Part shown: positions 8,617 to 18,173 of the stretch, piece after piece | Position numbering within the stretch: position 1 is the stretch's first letter | Layout of the letters: every line of letters begins with the position of its first letter | Made by a program: the position numbers and the translations under genes | Notes under the pieces: model-generated | Databases searched by the model: none | The model's input: the letters and a program-made list of their open reading frames with translations, nothing else | Told to the model about the DNA's origin: nothing | NCBI RefSeq assembly: GCF_902726645.1 | Contig: NZ_CACVAO010000001.1 | Coordinates: 434,001-498,000, forward strand | DNA: 64,000 nucleotides | Direction of reading: 5' to 3' | From: Halobacillus ihumii | Lineage (GTDB): Bacteria > Bacillota > Bacilli > Bacillales > Halobacillaceae

Positions 8617-10335
8617 TTATGAATGAAAGTTAAGGCCAGAGGTGACTTCTTCCACATAACCAGCTCGAACAACATAGTCTCCGAAGTGTTCATTTTCTTG
8701 GCGTCTTTTTCCGTATTGCAAAAGAATAGACTTTAATGTCTCTAAAATCTCCTCTTCTCCAATATTTTCTCGATATAGCTTGTTTAGTCGATCTCCGGTG
8801 AATCCAGCACCCAAGTACATATTATATTTTCCAGGAGCTTTCCCAATAAAAGCAATTTCGCCTAGACCTGGGCGTGAACAACCATTAGGACACCCTGACA
8901 TCCTAATGATAATATCCTCTTCTCTGATTCCTGCCTCATCAAGGATGTTTTCAATCTTGTCAATAAGTTCAGGAAGATAACGCTCTGATTCAGCCATTGC
9001 CAGCCCACAAGTCGGAAAGGCGACACAAGCCATAGAGTTTCTTCGCAAAGCTGAATTCTGTTTACCGTCCGTTAAGCTATATTTGTTGACTAGTTCCACG
9101 ATCGCAGGCTTCATTTCTTCCGTGACATTGGCAATGATGAGATTCTGATTCGGTGTTAGCCTGAAATCTCCAGTATGGATTTTCGCAATCTCCCTTATTC
9201 CAGTCATTAACGGATAATCTTCAGAATCTGTAATGCGTCCATTTTGGATAAATAGATTCAAATGCCATTTTCCACTACCTTTGATCCAGCCATAACGGTC
9301 GCCATTATTCTCAAAATGATATGGTTTCGCTGCTCCAAGGTCCCAGCCTAATCTAGCTTGCAATTCATCCACAAACCAATCGATCCCATACCTGTCAATT
9401 GTATACTTGAAACGTGCGTTCTTTCGATCTGAACGGTTGCCGTAATCACGTTGAACCGTAATGACCTTCTGCGCTACCTCAACAATTTGATCAACTGAAC
9501 AGAAGCCAATTACTCGGGACAATTGAGGATAGGTATTGGTATCCCCGTGGGTCATCCCCATGCCCCCTCCTACAGCAACATTGAAACCAATTAACTTTCC
9601 TTCATCCATGATGGCAATGAAACCGAGATCATGAGAAAAAATATCCACATCATTGGAAGGAGGAACAGCAATACCGATTTTGAACTTTCTCGGCAAATAT
9701 AAAGGTCCATACATAGGCTCTCTATCACCTTCTGAGTCACGGCTATCCAGCACCTTCTCCTCGTCAAGCCAAATTTCATGGTAGGCTTTAGTTTTTGGTA
9801 AAAGCTCTTCACTCAATTTCTGGGCCCACCCATAGACTTCAGCGTGTATGTCTGATTGATCGGGGTTAACATTGCACATTACATTTCTGTTCACATCCCC
9901 ACAGGCAGCAATAGTATCTAAAAGAGCTGCATTGATTTCCTGCATACTTTTTTTCATATTCCACTTTAATACCCCGTGCAGTTGGAACGTCTGGCGGGTA
10001 GTCAGTTTTAATGTACCGTTCCCGTAATTATTAGCGAGATTATCCATTGTAAGCCACTGCTCAGGTGTCGCTACCCCTCCTGGTAAACGAACACGAACCA
10101 TATACTGATACGCTGGCTCGAGCTTTTGCTGCTTCCGTTCATTTCGCAGGTCTCTGTCATCCTGCTGATAGCTTCCGTGGAACTTTAATAACTTAGTATC
10201 CTCATCTGGAATTCCTGCCGTAATACGATCTGCAAAGTTTTCTGCAATGGAACCACGCAGATAATTACTCTCATCTTTGATCTTCTCCATGTCACTAGGC
10301 GGTCCGTCCAGATGGGTATGTGCTTTGTTTGTCAT
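8617..10335 (-). CDS. cysI: Sulfite reductase [NADPH] hemoprotein beta subunit
   Basis: The 572-residue catalytic subunit reduces sulfite to sulfide with six electrons. It holds siroheme and a 4Fe-4S cluster; the cluster cysteines are visible in [14 protein letters not shown] near residue 435 and in [10 protein letters not shown] near residue 480. Length is normal for the family. It follows cysJ, its flavoprotein partner, by about 90 bp. Siroheme would come from SumT, SirC and SirB, encoded in the same window. Confidence 0.95.
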   Translation of the reverse strand: MTNKAHTHLDGPPSDMEKIKDESNYLRGSIAENFADRITAGIPDEDTKLLKFHGSYQQDDRDLRNERKQQKLEPAYQYMVRVRLPGGVATPEQWLTMDNLANNYGNGTLKLTTRQTFQLHGVLKWNMKKSMQEINAALLDTIAACGDVNRNVMCNVNPDQSDIHAEVYGWAQKLSEELLPKTKAYHEIWLDEEKVLDSRDSEGDREPMYGPLYLPRKFKIGIAVPPSNDVDIFSHDLGFIAIMDEGKLIGFNVAVGGGMGMTHGDTNTYPQLSRVIGFCSVDQIVEVAQKVITVQRDYGNRSDRKNARFKYTIDRYGIDWFVDELQARLGWDLGAAKPYHFENNGDRYGWIKGSGKWHLNLFIQNGRITDSEDYPLMTGIREIAKIHTGDFRLTPNQNLIIANVTEEMKPAIVELVNKYSLTDGKQNSALRRNSMACVAFPTCGLAMAESERYLPELIDKIENILDEAGIREEDIIIRMSGCPNGCSRPGLGEIAFIGKAPGKYNMYLGAGFTGDRLNKLYRENIGEEEILETLKSILLQYGKRRQENEHFGDYVVRAGYVEEVTSGLNFHS

Positions 10336-10422
10336 AATTAAACTCCTTCCCTATGAAACTGCAATTCTACTGGTTCACGGCTGAACAAAGCCGCTGAATG
10401 ATATTCGATATCTATGAGCTGG

Positions 10423-12273
10423 TTAGTATACGTCACGCTGGTAACGTTTCTGCTTACGCAGGTCAGCGAGATATGTTTCAGCTTCCTCTTTATTCATGTT
10501 CCCTTCTTGCTGCAAAATGGTTAACAAAACAGCTTCTACGTCCTTAGCCATATACTTTTCGTCACCACATACATAAAGTACGGCCCCGGCTTGCAGCCAT
10601 TGATACAAGTCGCGACTCTTCTCCCGCATACGATGCTGTACGTACACCTTCTCTGAGGTATCACGTGAAAAGGCAACATCCATCCTGGTTAGAACTCCTT
10701 CCCTGAGCCACTTTTGCCATTCAACTTGATAAAGGAAATCGGTGACAAAGTGCTGATCCCCAAAGAATAACCATGCGTCCCCTTCAGCACCCGTCTCCTC
10801 TCGTTCTTCCAGAAAAGCCCGATAAGGCGCAACTCCCGTGCCGGCCCCGATCATAATGACAGGAGTATCTGGGCTTTCAGGAAGCTTAAAGTTTGAATTG
10901 TGCTGAATAAAAACCGGCAGTGCGTCTCCAGGCTGGGATCGTTCCGCACACTGCCCAGAACAGACCCCCGTTCGTTTACGTCCATGTGCATCATATCTTA
11001 ACGTACCGATCGTAAGGTGAACTTCATCGGGATTCGCCTTTAAGCTGCTGGCAATCGAATAGAGACGAGGTGGAATTTTGCGTAAGATCCCCGTAAATTC
11101 TTCTGCTGTAACATTCCATGGACCAAAATCCTGAACTAAGTCAATTAAATCCCGCCCATATAAGTAGGCTTTCAGTTCTTCGTGGTGATCTGAGGTGATC
11201 AGTTTATTCAATTCTTTATTAGCAGTGAGCTGTGCTGCTTTTTCCAACAACGGTTTCGTTAATCCGGTAATTTCGAAAGTTGAAGTTAAGGCATCCCGCA
11301 ATGGCCGCAATTCCCTTTGCTTGTTTACAGGAACATGCTCTTCAGGGTTCCATTCCATTTTTTCGATTAGTTTTGCTACAAGGGCAGGGTCATTTTCCGG
11401 AAAAACCCCCAGGCTGTCACCCGGTTCAAATTCTAGACTCGCCCCTTCTAAATCTAATTCAAGGTGGCGATTCTCTTTGTTTGAGCCCCGCCCATTTAAA
11501 TTCAAATTCTCCAATATTTCCGCTTTAAATGGATTTGTTCTGGAATAAATCGGTTTATTCATGACTTTATCTGTTTGGGCTAGCTGAACGTCATTTTTCC
11601 CCTCATTGTTCACCTGTTTTGCATTATTTAATGTAGCAAGGACTCCGTCAAACCATTCTTCCGCTGGCTCCTCAAAGTCCAGGTCGCAGTCTATACGAGG
11701 GTAGATCCTTTTTCCGCCTAATTCCTCTAATCTTTCATCAAATTCTTTGCCCGTTTGACAAAAGAATTCATAAGAGCTGTCTCCCAAAGAAAGGACGGAG
11801 TATCTGAGGTCATCTAAAACTGGTGCCCTTTTGCTATGTATAAAGTCATAAAAGCTCATTGCATTGTCTGGTGGGTCTCCATCACCGTGAGTGCTCGTCA
11901 GGATAAGTAAATCCTGTACTTTTTTTATGTTCTTTGGTTTAAAGTCGTCCATAACCGATAGTGTGACTTTGTAATCTTGCTGCTTCAGCTTTTCAGAGAT
12001 TTCCCCAGCCAGCGCTTCACAATTTCCCGTGTGCGAGCCAAAAAGAATTGTCACCTCTCGTGTTGCAGACTGGACGCTTGCCTGGGAGGATACCTCGGTC
12101 TCCAAAGCATTTTCTAAAACTGGATCGGCTGTTGCCGTAAACGATGCTGCTTGAGAATTAGCCAAATACCCGCTTAGCCAAATTTTCTGATTCTCTGTCA
12201 TTGACGGTAAGACCTGATTTAATAAGTCTGCCTGTTCTTGTTTAAAAGGACTATTCATTACCTGGAACTGCAA
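10423..12273 (-). CDS. cysJ: Sulfite reductase [NADPH] flavoprotein alpha subunit
   Basis: This subunit, about 616 residues, passes electrons from NADPH through FAD and FMN to CysI. A flavodoxin-like FMN domain covers roughly residues 70-215 (ILFGSHTGNCEALAGEI and LGDSSYEFFCQTG), followed by an FAD domain (PRLYSIASS) and an NADP domain ending in DVY. The start is taken as TTG at 12273, spaced from GAGGTGGG, giving MQFQVMNSPF; this matches the N-terminus of the B. subtilis protein. The upstream in-frame GTG overlaps the ribosome site. Confidence 0.93.
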   Translation of the reverse strand: MQFQVMNSPFKQEQADLLNQVLPSMTENQKIWLSGYLANSQAASFTATADPVLENALETEVSSQASVQSATREVTILFGSHTGNCEALAGEISEKLKQQDYKVTLSVMDDFKPKNIKKVQDLLILTSTHGDGDPPDNAMSFYDFIHSKRAPVLDDLRYSVLSLGDSSYEFFCQTGKEFDERLEELGGKRIYPRIDCDLDFEEPAEEWFDGVLATLNNAKQVNNEGKNDVQLAQTDKVMNKPIYSRTNPFKAEILENLNLNGRGSNKENRHLELDLEGASLEFEPGDSLGVFPENDPALVAKLIEKMEWNPEEHVPVNKQRELRPLRDALTSTFEITGLTKPLLEKAAQLTANKELNKLITSDHHEELKAYLYGRDLIDLVQDFGPWNVTAEEFTGILRKIPPRLYSIASSLKANPDEVHLTIGTLRYDAHGRKRTGVCSGQCAERSQPGDALPVFIQHNSNFKLPESPDTPVIMIGAGTGVAPYRAFLEEREETGAEGDAWLFFGDQHFVTDFLYQVEWQKWLREGVLTRMDVAFSRDTSEKVYVQHRMREKSRDLYQWLQAGAVLYVCGDEKYMAKDVEAVLLTILQQEGNMNKEEAETYLADLRKQKRYQRDVY

Positions 12274-12361
12274 AATTACCCACCTCACTAAATATCTGTT
12301 TAATTTTTATCCTTTAATCTAGCGCTCATGCTCTAACATGAACATCCATTCCCAAAGCCAA

Positions 12362-13180
12362 TCAATTGTTGTACGAGTTCGCTTTTTGGTAGTAACGTTC
12401 AAGGGCAGCCACCATCGGCCCCATTTTAGGCCGATCGGGCTGAAGAACGTATAATATTCCGCTCTCCTTTAATTCATTGGCCGTAACTTTTCCAACAGCC
12501 ACTGCCAACACATGATTATTGAAAGACTGAATGGTTTCACGGTTGTCATGGTGATTCGTAACTAAATTTTTAACCTGTGTTTTACTTGTAAAAACAACAG
12601 CATCCAGTGATTTAGTCTTAATAGCTTCTTTCAGATTTTCCAGCACCTGAAGGTTTGGTTCCTCATAAAAATAGGGCTGAGATAGATAAACATGACAGCC
12701 AGCCTTCTCTAATTTCTCTTTGAGCTTTGCATCATTTTGACTATAAGCTTGTAGAAAAACACGTTGATAGTTTAGATCTATTTGTTCTTCTGAAAAAGTC
12801 TTTACTAGATGTTCCATTGTTCCATCATCGGATAACATGCTGGCTTTAACGCCGTTTTTCTGACACCAATTCAATGTCTTTTTCCCACGGATTGCCACTT
12901 GCGTATTGTTTAATTTTTCAATAAAATCTCTGTAGATTTCTGATTTTACGGAAGTGTCCTCCAACGTTTGAGCGCCTATTCCCGTTGTAAAAATTGCCCA
13001 ATCAAAAGATTTGGAAATAAAATCTCTAATATTATCTTGACTGATTTGTTCATTTAAAATTTGCTTTCCTTGAATCGAAAAGACTGCTGGTGTACCACCT
13101 TTTTTCTGGATCAAGCTGCTGAGTGCATTTGCACTTCGATCAGCCGCTACTCCGATGACCTTTCCTGTTAACCCATTCAT
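12362..13180 (-). CDS. hemD: Uroporphyrinogen-III synthase
   Basis: A 272-residue protein of the HemD fold, which cyclises and inverts ring D of hydroxymethylbilane to give uroporphyrinogen III, the branch point to heme and siroheme. Visible features are the N-terminal GKVIGVAADRSANALSSLI, the central DWAIFTTGIGA and the C-terminal VFTSKTQVKNL and LAVAVGKVTANEL. Sequence conservation in this family is low, so the call leans partly on context: it sits between sirB and cysJ. Bacilli also have hemD in the hem operon, so this may be a second copy dedicated to siroheme. Confidence 0.78.
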   Translation of the reverse strand: MNGLTGKVIGVAADRSANALSSLIQKKGGTPAVFSIQGKQILNEQISQDNIRDFISKSFDWAIFTTGIGAQTLEDTSVKSEIYRDFIEKLNNTQVAIRGKKTLNWCQKNGVKASMLSDDGTMEHLVKTFSEEQIDLNYQRVFLQAYSQNDAKLKEKLEKAGCHVYLSQPYFYEEPNLQVLENLKEAIKTKSLDAVVFTSKTQVKNLVTNHHDNRETIQSFNNHVLAVAVGKVTANELKESGILYVLQPDRPKMGPMVAALERYYQKANSYNN

Positions 13181-13252
13181 AAAAATCCTTCCCTTTCGCG
13201 AGAGCTTCGTTTGGCAGTGATGATTGATACATTCAGTTCTTTGTATCCTACT

Positions 13253-14011
13253 TTATTTGCTCAAGCTGCTTTGATGAAAGGCTTCATAAACGCGATCAGT
13301 CAAAGCGTCCACCATTGCCCTATGGCTGCCAAGGTATTGACACAGCAATACCTGTTGTCGATCTGTCTGCTCCATCTCATTAATTTTTTCTTGCATGGAA
13401 TGCATAAGCACTCCCGTAAACCAAAGATAAGGAACAACGAAAGTTTGGGACCATCCTATTCTTAACGATGTTTGCAGTCCTTCTTCAAATGATGGTGAAC
13501 AGGCAGCTAAATAACTGACTGAAACATGAGCTACATTCATTTTCCTCTTTAATTTCCAAGCGATTTCTTCGATCGAATCTTTCGTCTCCTGATGAGGACT
13601 TCCTCTTCCAACCAACAGGATATTAGCATCAACATGAGGAACCACCTGTGTTTCGCGTATTCGCTGAACCAGTACATCTATCACTCGATCCTGAACTCCT
13701 ATCGTTTTACCGTACACAAACTCAACGTGGGGATAACGAAGTTTCGCTTGATCAATCTTTTTCGGTATATCCTTGTAGTAATGGCCAGCACTCAACAATA
13801 AGACAGGGATAACAACAATCTTCGTGGCACCAAGTTTGATGAGGTTCTTAATTCCTTGAACCATATCGGGTTCTGCAAGTTCTAAGAAGCATGTTTCCTG
13901 AAGAGGTACATCATCTATCATCCTGTTTTGAACGGCTTCGATAAAGGAAACAGCTTCTTTACGTGCCTTCTCGACTCGGCTCCCATGACTTACATATAAA
14001 ACAGCTTCCAT
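13253..14011 (-). CDS. sirB: Sirohydrochlorin ferrochelatase
   Basis: This 252-residue CbiX/SirB-type chelatase inserts Fe2+ into sirohydrochlorin, the last step of siroheme synthesis. The N-terminal VSHGSR holds the metal-binding histidine, and VVIPVLLLSAGHYYKDIP near residue 75 holds a second. A repeat of the fold is visible in the second half (ILLVGRGSPHQETKDSI). AAGGAGCC precedes the ATG. It is 18 bp behind sumT and resembles B. subtilis YlnE. Confidence 0.88.
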   Translation of the reverse strand: MEAVLYVSHGSRVEKARKEAVSFIEAVQNRMIDDVPLQETCFLELAEPDMVQGIKNLIKLGATKIVVIPVLLLSAGHYYKDIPKKIDQAKLRYPHVEFVYGKTIGVQDRVIDVLVQRIRETQVVPHVDANILLVGRGSPHQETKDSIEEIAWKLKRKMNVAHVSVSYLAACSPSFEEGLQTSLRIGWSQTFVVPYLWFTGVLMHSMQEKINEMEQTDRQQVLLCQYLGSHRAMVDALTDRVYEAFHQSSLSK

Positions 14012-14029
14012 GCAAATGGCTCCTTCCTT

Positions 14030-14806
14030 TTATCCCACAATTGAGGGAATAGGTAGTTCCGCCTCATCATTTAGCTGTTCAAACCATTGCAGCTGATCTC
14101 GAAGCTTCACGACCTCTCCCACAATAATCATCGAAGGATTCATGAGTTCACTAGCTCTTCCCACAATATTCTTAAGGCTGCCTGTAACAGTGCGCTGATG
14201 TTCCGTAGTACCCCACTCCACCAAAGCTATCGGTGTTTCAGGAGCACGACCATGACGAATTAGCCTTTCACAAATTTCGGGCAGCTTTTTGACACCCATA
14301 AAAATACACAAAGTGTCCATACTTTTCACAACGTGCTCCCAATATTCTTCCTGATCACAGCCTAGTTTGCTCACCCCTGACAGAAAGGCTACGGACGAGC
14401 TATAATTACGATGGGTAACTGGAATACCTGCATAAGCCGGTGCCGCTACCCCGGAGGAAATTCCAGGAACGATTTCATAAGGAATCCTATTTTTTGCTAG
14501 CACTTCCGCTTCCTCTCCACCTCTTCCAAAAACAAATGGATCTCCGCCCTTTAAACGCGTCACTGATTTACCCTGTTGAGCATAGCTACAAAGAAGTTCG
14601 TTAATGGCAGCTTGGTCTAACGAATGATGATCAGGACGTTTACCGCAGTAAATCAGTTGGGCTTCATCCCTCGCTTCATCCAGTAAGTCCGGGTTACTCA
14701 ACCGGTCATATAAAATGACATCTGCTTGTTGAATGCTCTTCAAGCCTTTCACTGTAATTAATTCAGGATCACCCGGCCCAGCACCAACGATATAAACTTT
14801 ATTCAT
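14030..14806 (-). CDS. sumT: Uroporphyrinogen-III C-methyltransferase
   Basis: A 258-residue SAM-dependent methylase that adds two methyl groups to uroporphyrinogen III to give precorrin-2. Motifs are VGAGPGDPELITVKG at the N-terminus and RLKGGDPFVFGRGGEEAEVL near residue 85, both SAM and substrate sites. The start is the ATG at 14806 behind GAGGTGGGACTC; a longer reading upstream lacks a ribosome site. It is the first coding gene of the sulfate and siroheme operon. Control by the SAM riboswitch fits an operon that feeds sulfur to methionine. Confidence 0.92.
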   Translation of the reverse strand: MNKVYIVGAGPGDPELITVKGLKSIQQADVILYDRLSNPDLLDEARDEAQLIYCGKRPDHHSLDQAAINELLCSYAQQGKSVTRLKGGDPFVFGRGGEEAEVLAKNRIPYEIVPGISSGVAAPAYAGIPVTHRNYSSSVAFLSGVSKLGCDQEEYWEHVVKSMDTLCIFMGVKKLPEICERLIRHGRAPETPIALVEWGTTEHQRTVTGSLKNIVGRASELMNPSMIIVGEVVKLRDQLQWFEQLNDEAELPIPSIVG

Positions 14807-14869
14807 GAGTCCCACCTCTTTCCTTGTTCGAGTTTCAGCCACATTCTAACTGACTGACGGTCATATCTC

Positions 14870-15011
14870 TTAAAATGTAACTCGATATTCCTGTAACGAA
14901 CAGCCGTCAGGTTTGGCTTTATAACAATAGAATTCATATTCAGTCAAACTGGGTATCTTGAGCATTTAATTCATGGTAATCCCAGGTAATTAGTTGGATA
15001 TGATCCCGCAC
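14870..15011 (-). pseudogene. Possible frameshifted mini-gene between riboswitch and sumT
   Basis: Between the riboswitch terminator and sumT two adjoining frames look coding: one begins at GTG 15011 (VRDHIQLITWDYHELNAQD) and stops at a TGA, and the next frame continues with EYEFYCYKAKPDGCSLQEYR to a stop at 14870. One base change in length would join them into about 46 residues. I do not recognise the product. It may be a decayed small gene or plain leader RNA. Confidence 0.25.
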
Positions 15012-15093
15012 CTCTTCTCATAGCCTTGGATTCGCTCCCCTGGATTTCAACTCTTTCCTTTTACACCCCACCTAACTTTTAGCTTTTTCACAC

Positions 15094-15135
15094 TAAAAAA
15101 CCTCTCTTCTTTATCAACAATAAGAAGAGAGGCTT
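15094..15135 (-). terminator. Riboswitch-controlled terminator
   Basis: Read on the minus strand, AAGCCTCTCTTCTTA and the complementary arm AAGAAGAGAGG form a long stem followed by TTTTTT. It is the expression platform of the SAM riboswitch: SAM binding would favour this stem and stop transcription before sumT. Confidence 0.88.
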
Positions 15136-15161
15136 TAACACATACATTTAACTACCCATCT

Positions 15162-15280
15162 TCTTATCTTTCAAATGCATAAAAAGCACCTGCTGGAATT
15201 GGCACAGTTTTCTGATGATAAATCACCAGATCCGTTGCCGAGGCTTCAAAGGGCCAGTCCCTCCACCTCTCACGATAAGA
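15162..15280 (-). ncRNA. SAM-I riboswitch (S-box) aptamer
   Basis: On the minus strand the RNA begins TCTTATCGTGAGAGGTGGAG and contains the hallmark GGGACTGGCCC, GAAGCC, CGGCAAC and GTGCCAATTCCAGCAG blocks, closing with GATAAGA that pairs with the 5' end. This is the SAM-I consensus. Bound SAM would shut off the sumT-sirB-hemD-cysJ-cysI-sat-cysC operon, linking sulfate reduction to methionine/SAM supply. Confidence 0.95.
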
Positions 15281-15313
15281 ATGTGAAAATTTGTTATTGA
15301 ATTATTGGTATAT

Positions 15314-15342
15314 ATACTATCCACGTTTTGAAAAAATGTCAA
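15314..15342 (-). promoter_or_regulatory. Sigma-A promoter of the sulfate/siroheme operon
   Basis: On the minus strand TTGACA is followed after exactly 17 bp by TAGTAT, about 34 bp upstream of the S-box aptamer. This is a near-consensus vegetative promoter. Confidence 0.85.
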
Positions 15343-15815
15343 TAGACTATGGGAAAATTAATAACATTTATTATTTTCTGTTCTAAAGAACTGGATCTTC
15401 CAATATGCCACTTCCACCCTAATATCAACTGTTGAGTTAACGTCATCCTAAACGTTAGTGAAAGAATCAGCGATAGATAAACTAACTGGATAATCGAGAC
15501 TAAAGATAAAATAAAAAGCTTAACCTCCCTCTATAATTTAAAGTTTTTTTAGAATTACTCTGTTTTCCTTCCATTTTCTTAATACTCTATTGAATCCATA
15601 GCTAAGTTTTGTGTCAGGTTTACCCAATGTTTATTAAATTTGGTAGTGAGGATTGCGTTTGAATAGACTGGGGCGATTACTTTCCAGTAATTAGGTTATT
15701 ACTTATAATCGCACTTTAGATCTCCACGTTAGACATGGTGGTGGACCCTCCGATTTCTCTCGGCGTCATCGCGCGCAAATTCCTTCGTTTGACCTGACCA
15801 TGTGTGGATGCCGGA
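15343..15815. other. Non-coding stretch between promoter and IS110 remnant
   Basis: I find no supported gene here. The left part is AT-rich. The right part (about 15720-15815) is richer in GC with several short hairpins (for example CCGA/TCGG) and may be mobile-element debris or structured RNA. Confidence 0.4.
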
Positions 15816-15821
15816 AATGCT

Positions 15822-17339
15822 CCTTAAGTGGGTCTAAGCCCTTATGGTTAAAATAACGACCGGCTTCTCCGTGCTTCAATTGTGAAATCATTAAGAAAAA
15901 GACAAAAACTAAAGTTCTTCCGACTTAAGCGACTTCCTGTACACTTGGTAACTGAGGAATATCTCGAATCATGCGTTCTTCACTAAAAGAACACTTTCGT
16001 GTTCCAATCACAAAGAATATCTTGATGAGCTTACGACTTAGGGCAATAAACGACTGTTTTCCTGTCAGTGGGTTCTTGGAACGATTCTTATAATATGTAT
16101 GTAAGGTTTTGAATCCTTCGTTATGAAAAGACAACGGTCGAGCGACTTGATACAAAATGGACCGTAACCTTCTACGTCCCCGTTTCGTAATGGTCGTCTT
16201 CCCTTTAAACAGACCGGATTGATTCATTTTTAAATTGAGTCCCGCTAATTTGATAATTTGGCGTGGATCTCTGTAGTTAGAAAGATCACCAACTTCAGCG
16301 AAAAAACCGGCTACTGTCATGGCACTAATGCCTTTCATCGCGATCATACGATCAGATCCAGGCACGTGAAGAACCAGGTTTTCAAGTTGAGTTTCAATAG
16401 CTTCGAGGCGTTCTTTTAACGCTTGATATTGATCGACGAGATAACGAAATTCTTGACGGGCCATGCGTAGCCCCACGGTCAAGCCTACACTGGATGAAGC
16501 ACTTGCTTCAGCTGACGCATGCGCTTTAATCCAATCGCTCGTTTAGCTGACTTTTTGACTTTCCTAAGAAGTTATTCTTCCGTTTTTTGATCAATATCCT
16601 CAGGAAGATAGCCATGTTCCAAGAGGTGTAACGCAGCCTTCCCAGTCCAGTCCTTAAATACCGTTATGAATTCCGGAAAATATCGATCCAGCGTATTATG
16701 CATCTGAGCTTTGATCGAAGAAAGATCCTCTTGGATCATGTCATAAAGTTTGATTCCTTCCCGTAACTCGGCGTACACATCCTCCGGTAAAATCGGTGCG
16801 TGATACCGACCATTACGCACGACCTGAGCGATGACTTTCGCATCCTTTGTATCATTCTTGGTGGGGGAATCATCATCGAGTTCTTTGGAGCGTTTTACCT
16901 TCATCGGATTGACGACAACGGGTTTCTCACCCTGAGCTTTTAAGTAGTAGGCTAAGTTAAGCCAATAATGACCTGTAGGTTCCATCCCGATCAGAAGTTT
17001 AGGGCGTCCGGTTTCTTCAGCTAAACCTGCCGTCCACTTCAGTAAATCATTGAATCCTTGCATCGTATTGGAGAAGATGAGTCGTTTGGATAAGTCTCTT
17101 CCTCGATCATCAATTGCGCGAGCGACGTGTTTGTGCTTCGCCACATCGACATCGATAATTAACGTCTGTTCATTGATTTGCGCAAGGCGCTCATTTTGTG
17201 TAAAATCCATAGTAGAAGTCTCCTTTTGGTACTTAATTCGAGGTCATGCATGACACTCTCTATCGTACCAAGGGGACTTTTTTTATGCATCTGGATCCTA
17301 CCTCGATTTTCCCTCAAATTTCTTCCTTACAGGAATGCT
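15822..17339 (-). mobile_element. IS110-family insertion sequence, decayed
   Basis: An element of about 1.5 kb built around a broken IS110-type transposase. The 11-mer AATGCTCCTTA occurs at 15816-15826 and again at 17334-17344, directly repeated on both sides, which would fit the core and target sequences of IS110 elements; these make no conventional target duplication. About 100 bases lie downstream and 130 upstream of the transposase frame, one of which may once have encoded the bridge RNA. The exact ends are inferred, not proven. Confidence 0.6.
15925..17210 (-). pseudogene. IS110-family transposase, broken by a stop and a frameshift
   Basis: The N-terminal part (17210 to 16572) is the DEDD RuvC-like domain, with IIDVDVAKHKHVA near residue 18 and MEPTGHYWLNLAY near residue 95. 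The C-terminal part (16482 to 15925) is the transposase_20 domain with the helix-hairpin stretch MKGISAMTVAGFFAEVGD. They are separated by an in-frame TAA at 16572-16574 and, about 45 bp on, by loss of one A in the run near 16524-16529. Correcting both restores one frame reading through SAKRAIGL and KAHASAEASASSSVGL. The protein would be about 425 residues, normal for the family. The copy is therefore inactive unless recoded. Confidence 0.85.
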
Positions 17340-17369
17340 CCTTATTCAAAAGTGATTAAGCTTTTTTGA

Positions 17370-17422
17370 TTAGCGTCCCAGGCAGGATTCGAACCTGCGA
17401 CCCACAGCTTAGAAGGCTGTTG
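17370..17422. repeat. attL-like 53-bp direct repeat (tRNA-Arg 3' part)
   Basis: This stretch is identical to 26220-26272 and includes the discriminator base, acceptor 3' strand, T arm, variable loop and anticodon arm of tRNA-Arg. Identity ends abruptly at both sides. It cannot fold as a full tRNA, because the D arm and 5' acceptor strand are missing. Confidence 0.9.
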
Positions 17423-17999
17423 TAGGCACCCTAATTAGGTAGCATCTAAACGCTTAAATCCCTGTTAAATCAAGGGTTCCCGGGATTGATTCCAATAGAA
17501 ATTAACGTAATTGGGGCAGAAACAATTAAATTCTGCCCCAATTCTGCCCCAAACTCAGTATTTATATAATCATGTTTTTGATTTCTCAGCATTCATCATG
17601 GGTAATATCTAATTCCACAACAAACATTACTGCTCTGCCTACACAAAAGAATGTTAGATAAATATAAAAATTACAATTTCATAGATTTTCGAAAAGGGTT
17701 CATTGGAACGTATGGAGGGTATTACCGTAATGGGAGTAGTAGTTGCGGAAGAAGTAGGACTGAAACTAAATTGAGATATCTTCTTGTTATTAAGTTCCCT
17801 TTTTAATAGCTATTCGGCATTTAACCTTATTAGGTCTAGTACAATATCTGTGGAATAATTACAGGTGGACTGAGGTTATTACTGAATATGAAGCATCAAG
17901 GGAAGGAAACTAATTTACTATCTTGAGGATAATTATGTTTTGCCTGCAGTTGTTTTGATCAGTGAACTTCTCCACTTATATCTTACAGATGCATCTAAA
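17423..17999. other. Island end with repeats, no intact gene
   Basis: A 26-bp sequence at 17528-17553, containing TTCTGCCCCAATTCTGCCCC, recurs exactly at 26104-26129 near the other end of the island. Just before it, AATTGGGGCAGAA forms a perfect inverted repeat with it. In one minus-strand frame this reads FGAELGQNLI, which could be the last codons of a lost integrase. Nothing else here is supported as a gene. Confidence 0.5.
17528..17553. repeat. 26-bp direct repeat, left copy
   Basis: Identical to 26104-26129. The two copies lie about 100 bp inside the two ends of the island. Confidence 0.85.
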
Positions 18000-18173
18000 G
18001 TGGAGAGGGAGTCTAGAATCGAAGATTTAAAAGAAAGAATAGAAGTCCTGAGAGTGAAAATGTATAAAACGTATGAAAATAACCCGAATGACCCGCAATT
18101 AATTACTATTTCCCAATCGCTGGATAAACTTTTAAATGAGTTGGAACGTACGACGCAAAATGAGGAAAAGTAA
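18000..18173 (+). CDS. Spo0E-like aspartyl-phosphate phosphatase (copy 1)
   Basis: A small helical-hairpin protein of the Spo0E family, which removes phosphate from the sporulation regulator Spo0A or related response regulators. The family pattern is clear: IEDLKERIEVLRVKMYKTY, then ISQSLDKLLNEL with the SQxLD motif. The start is uncertain. GTG at 18000 gives 57 residues; an upstream in-frame TTG at 17940 would add 20 unrelated residues. An inverted repeat (TCTCCACTT/AAGTGGAGA) could mask the region around the start. It is the first of three such genes in the island. Confidence 0.75.
   Translation: MERESRIEDLKERIEVLRVKMYKTYENNPNDPQLITISQSLDKLLNELERTTQNEEK

Noticed and set aside
11195-11548. 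Plus-strand open frame of 117 codons
   Set aside because: It is a shadow on the complement of cysJ.
17712-17774. Short plus-strand frame of 20 codons
   Set aside because: There is no ribosome site and no recognisable pattern; probably chance.
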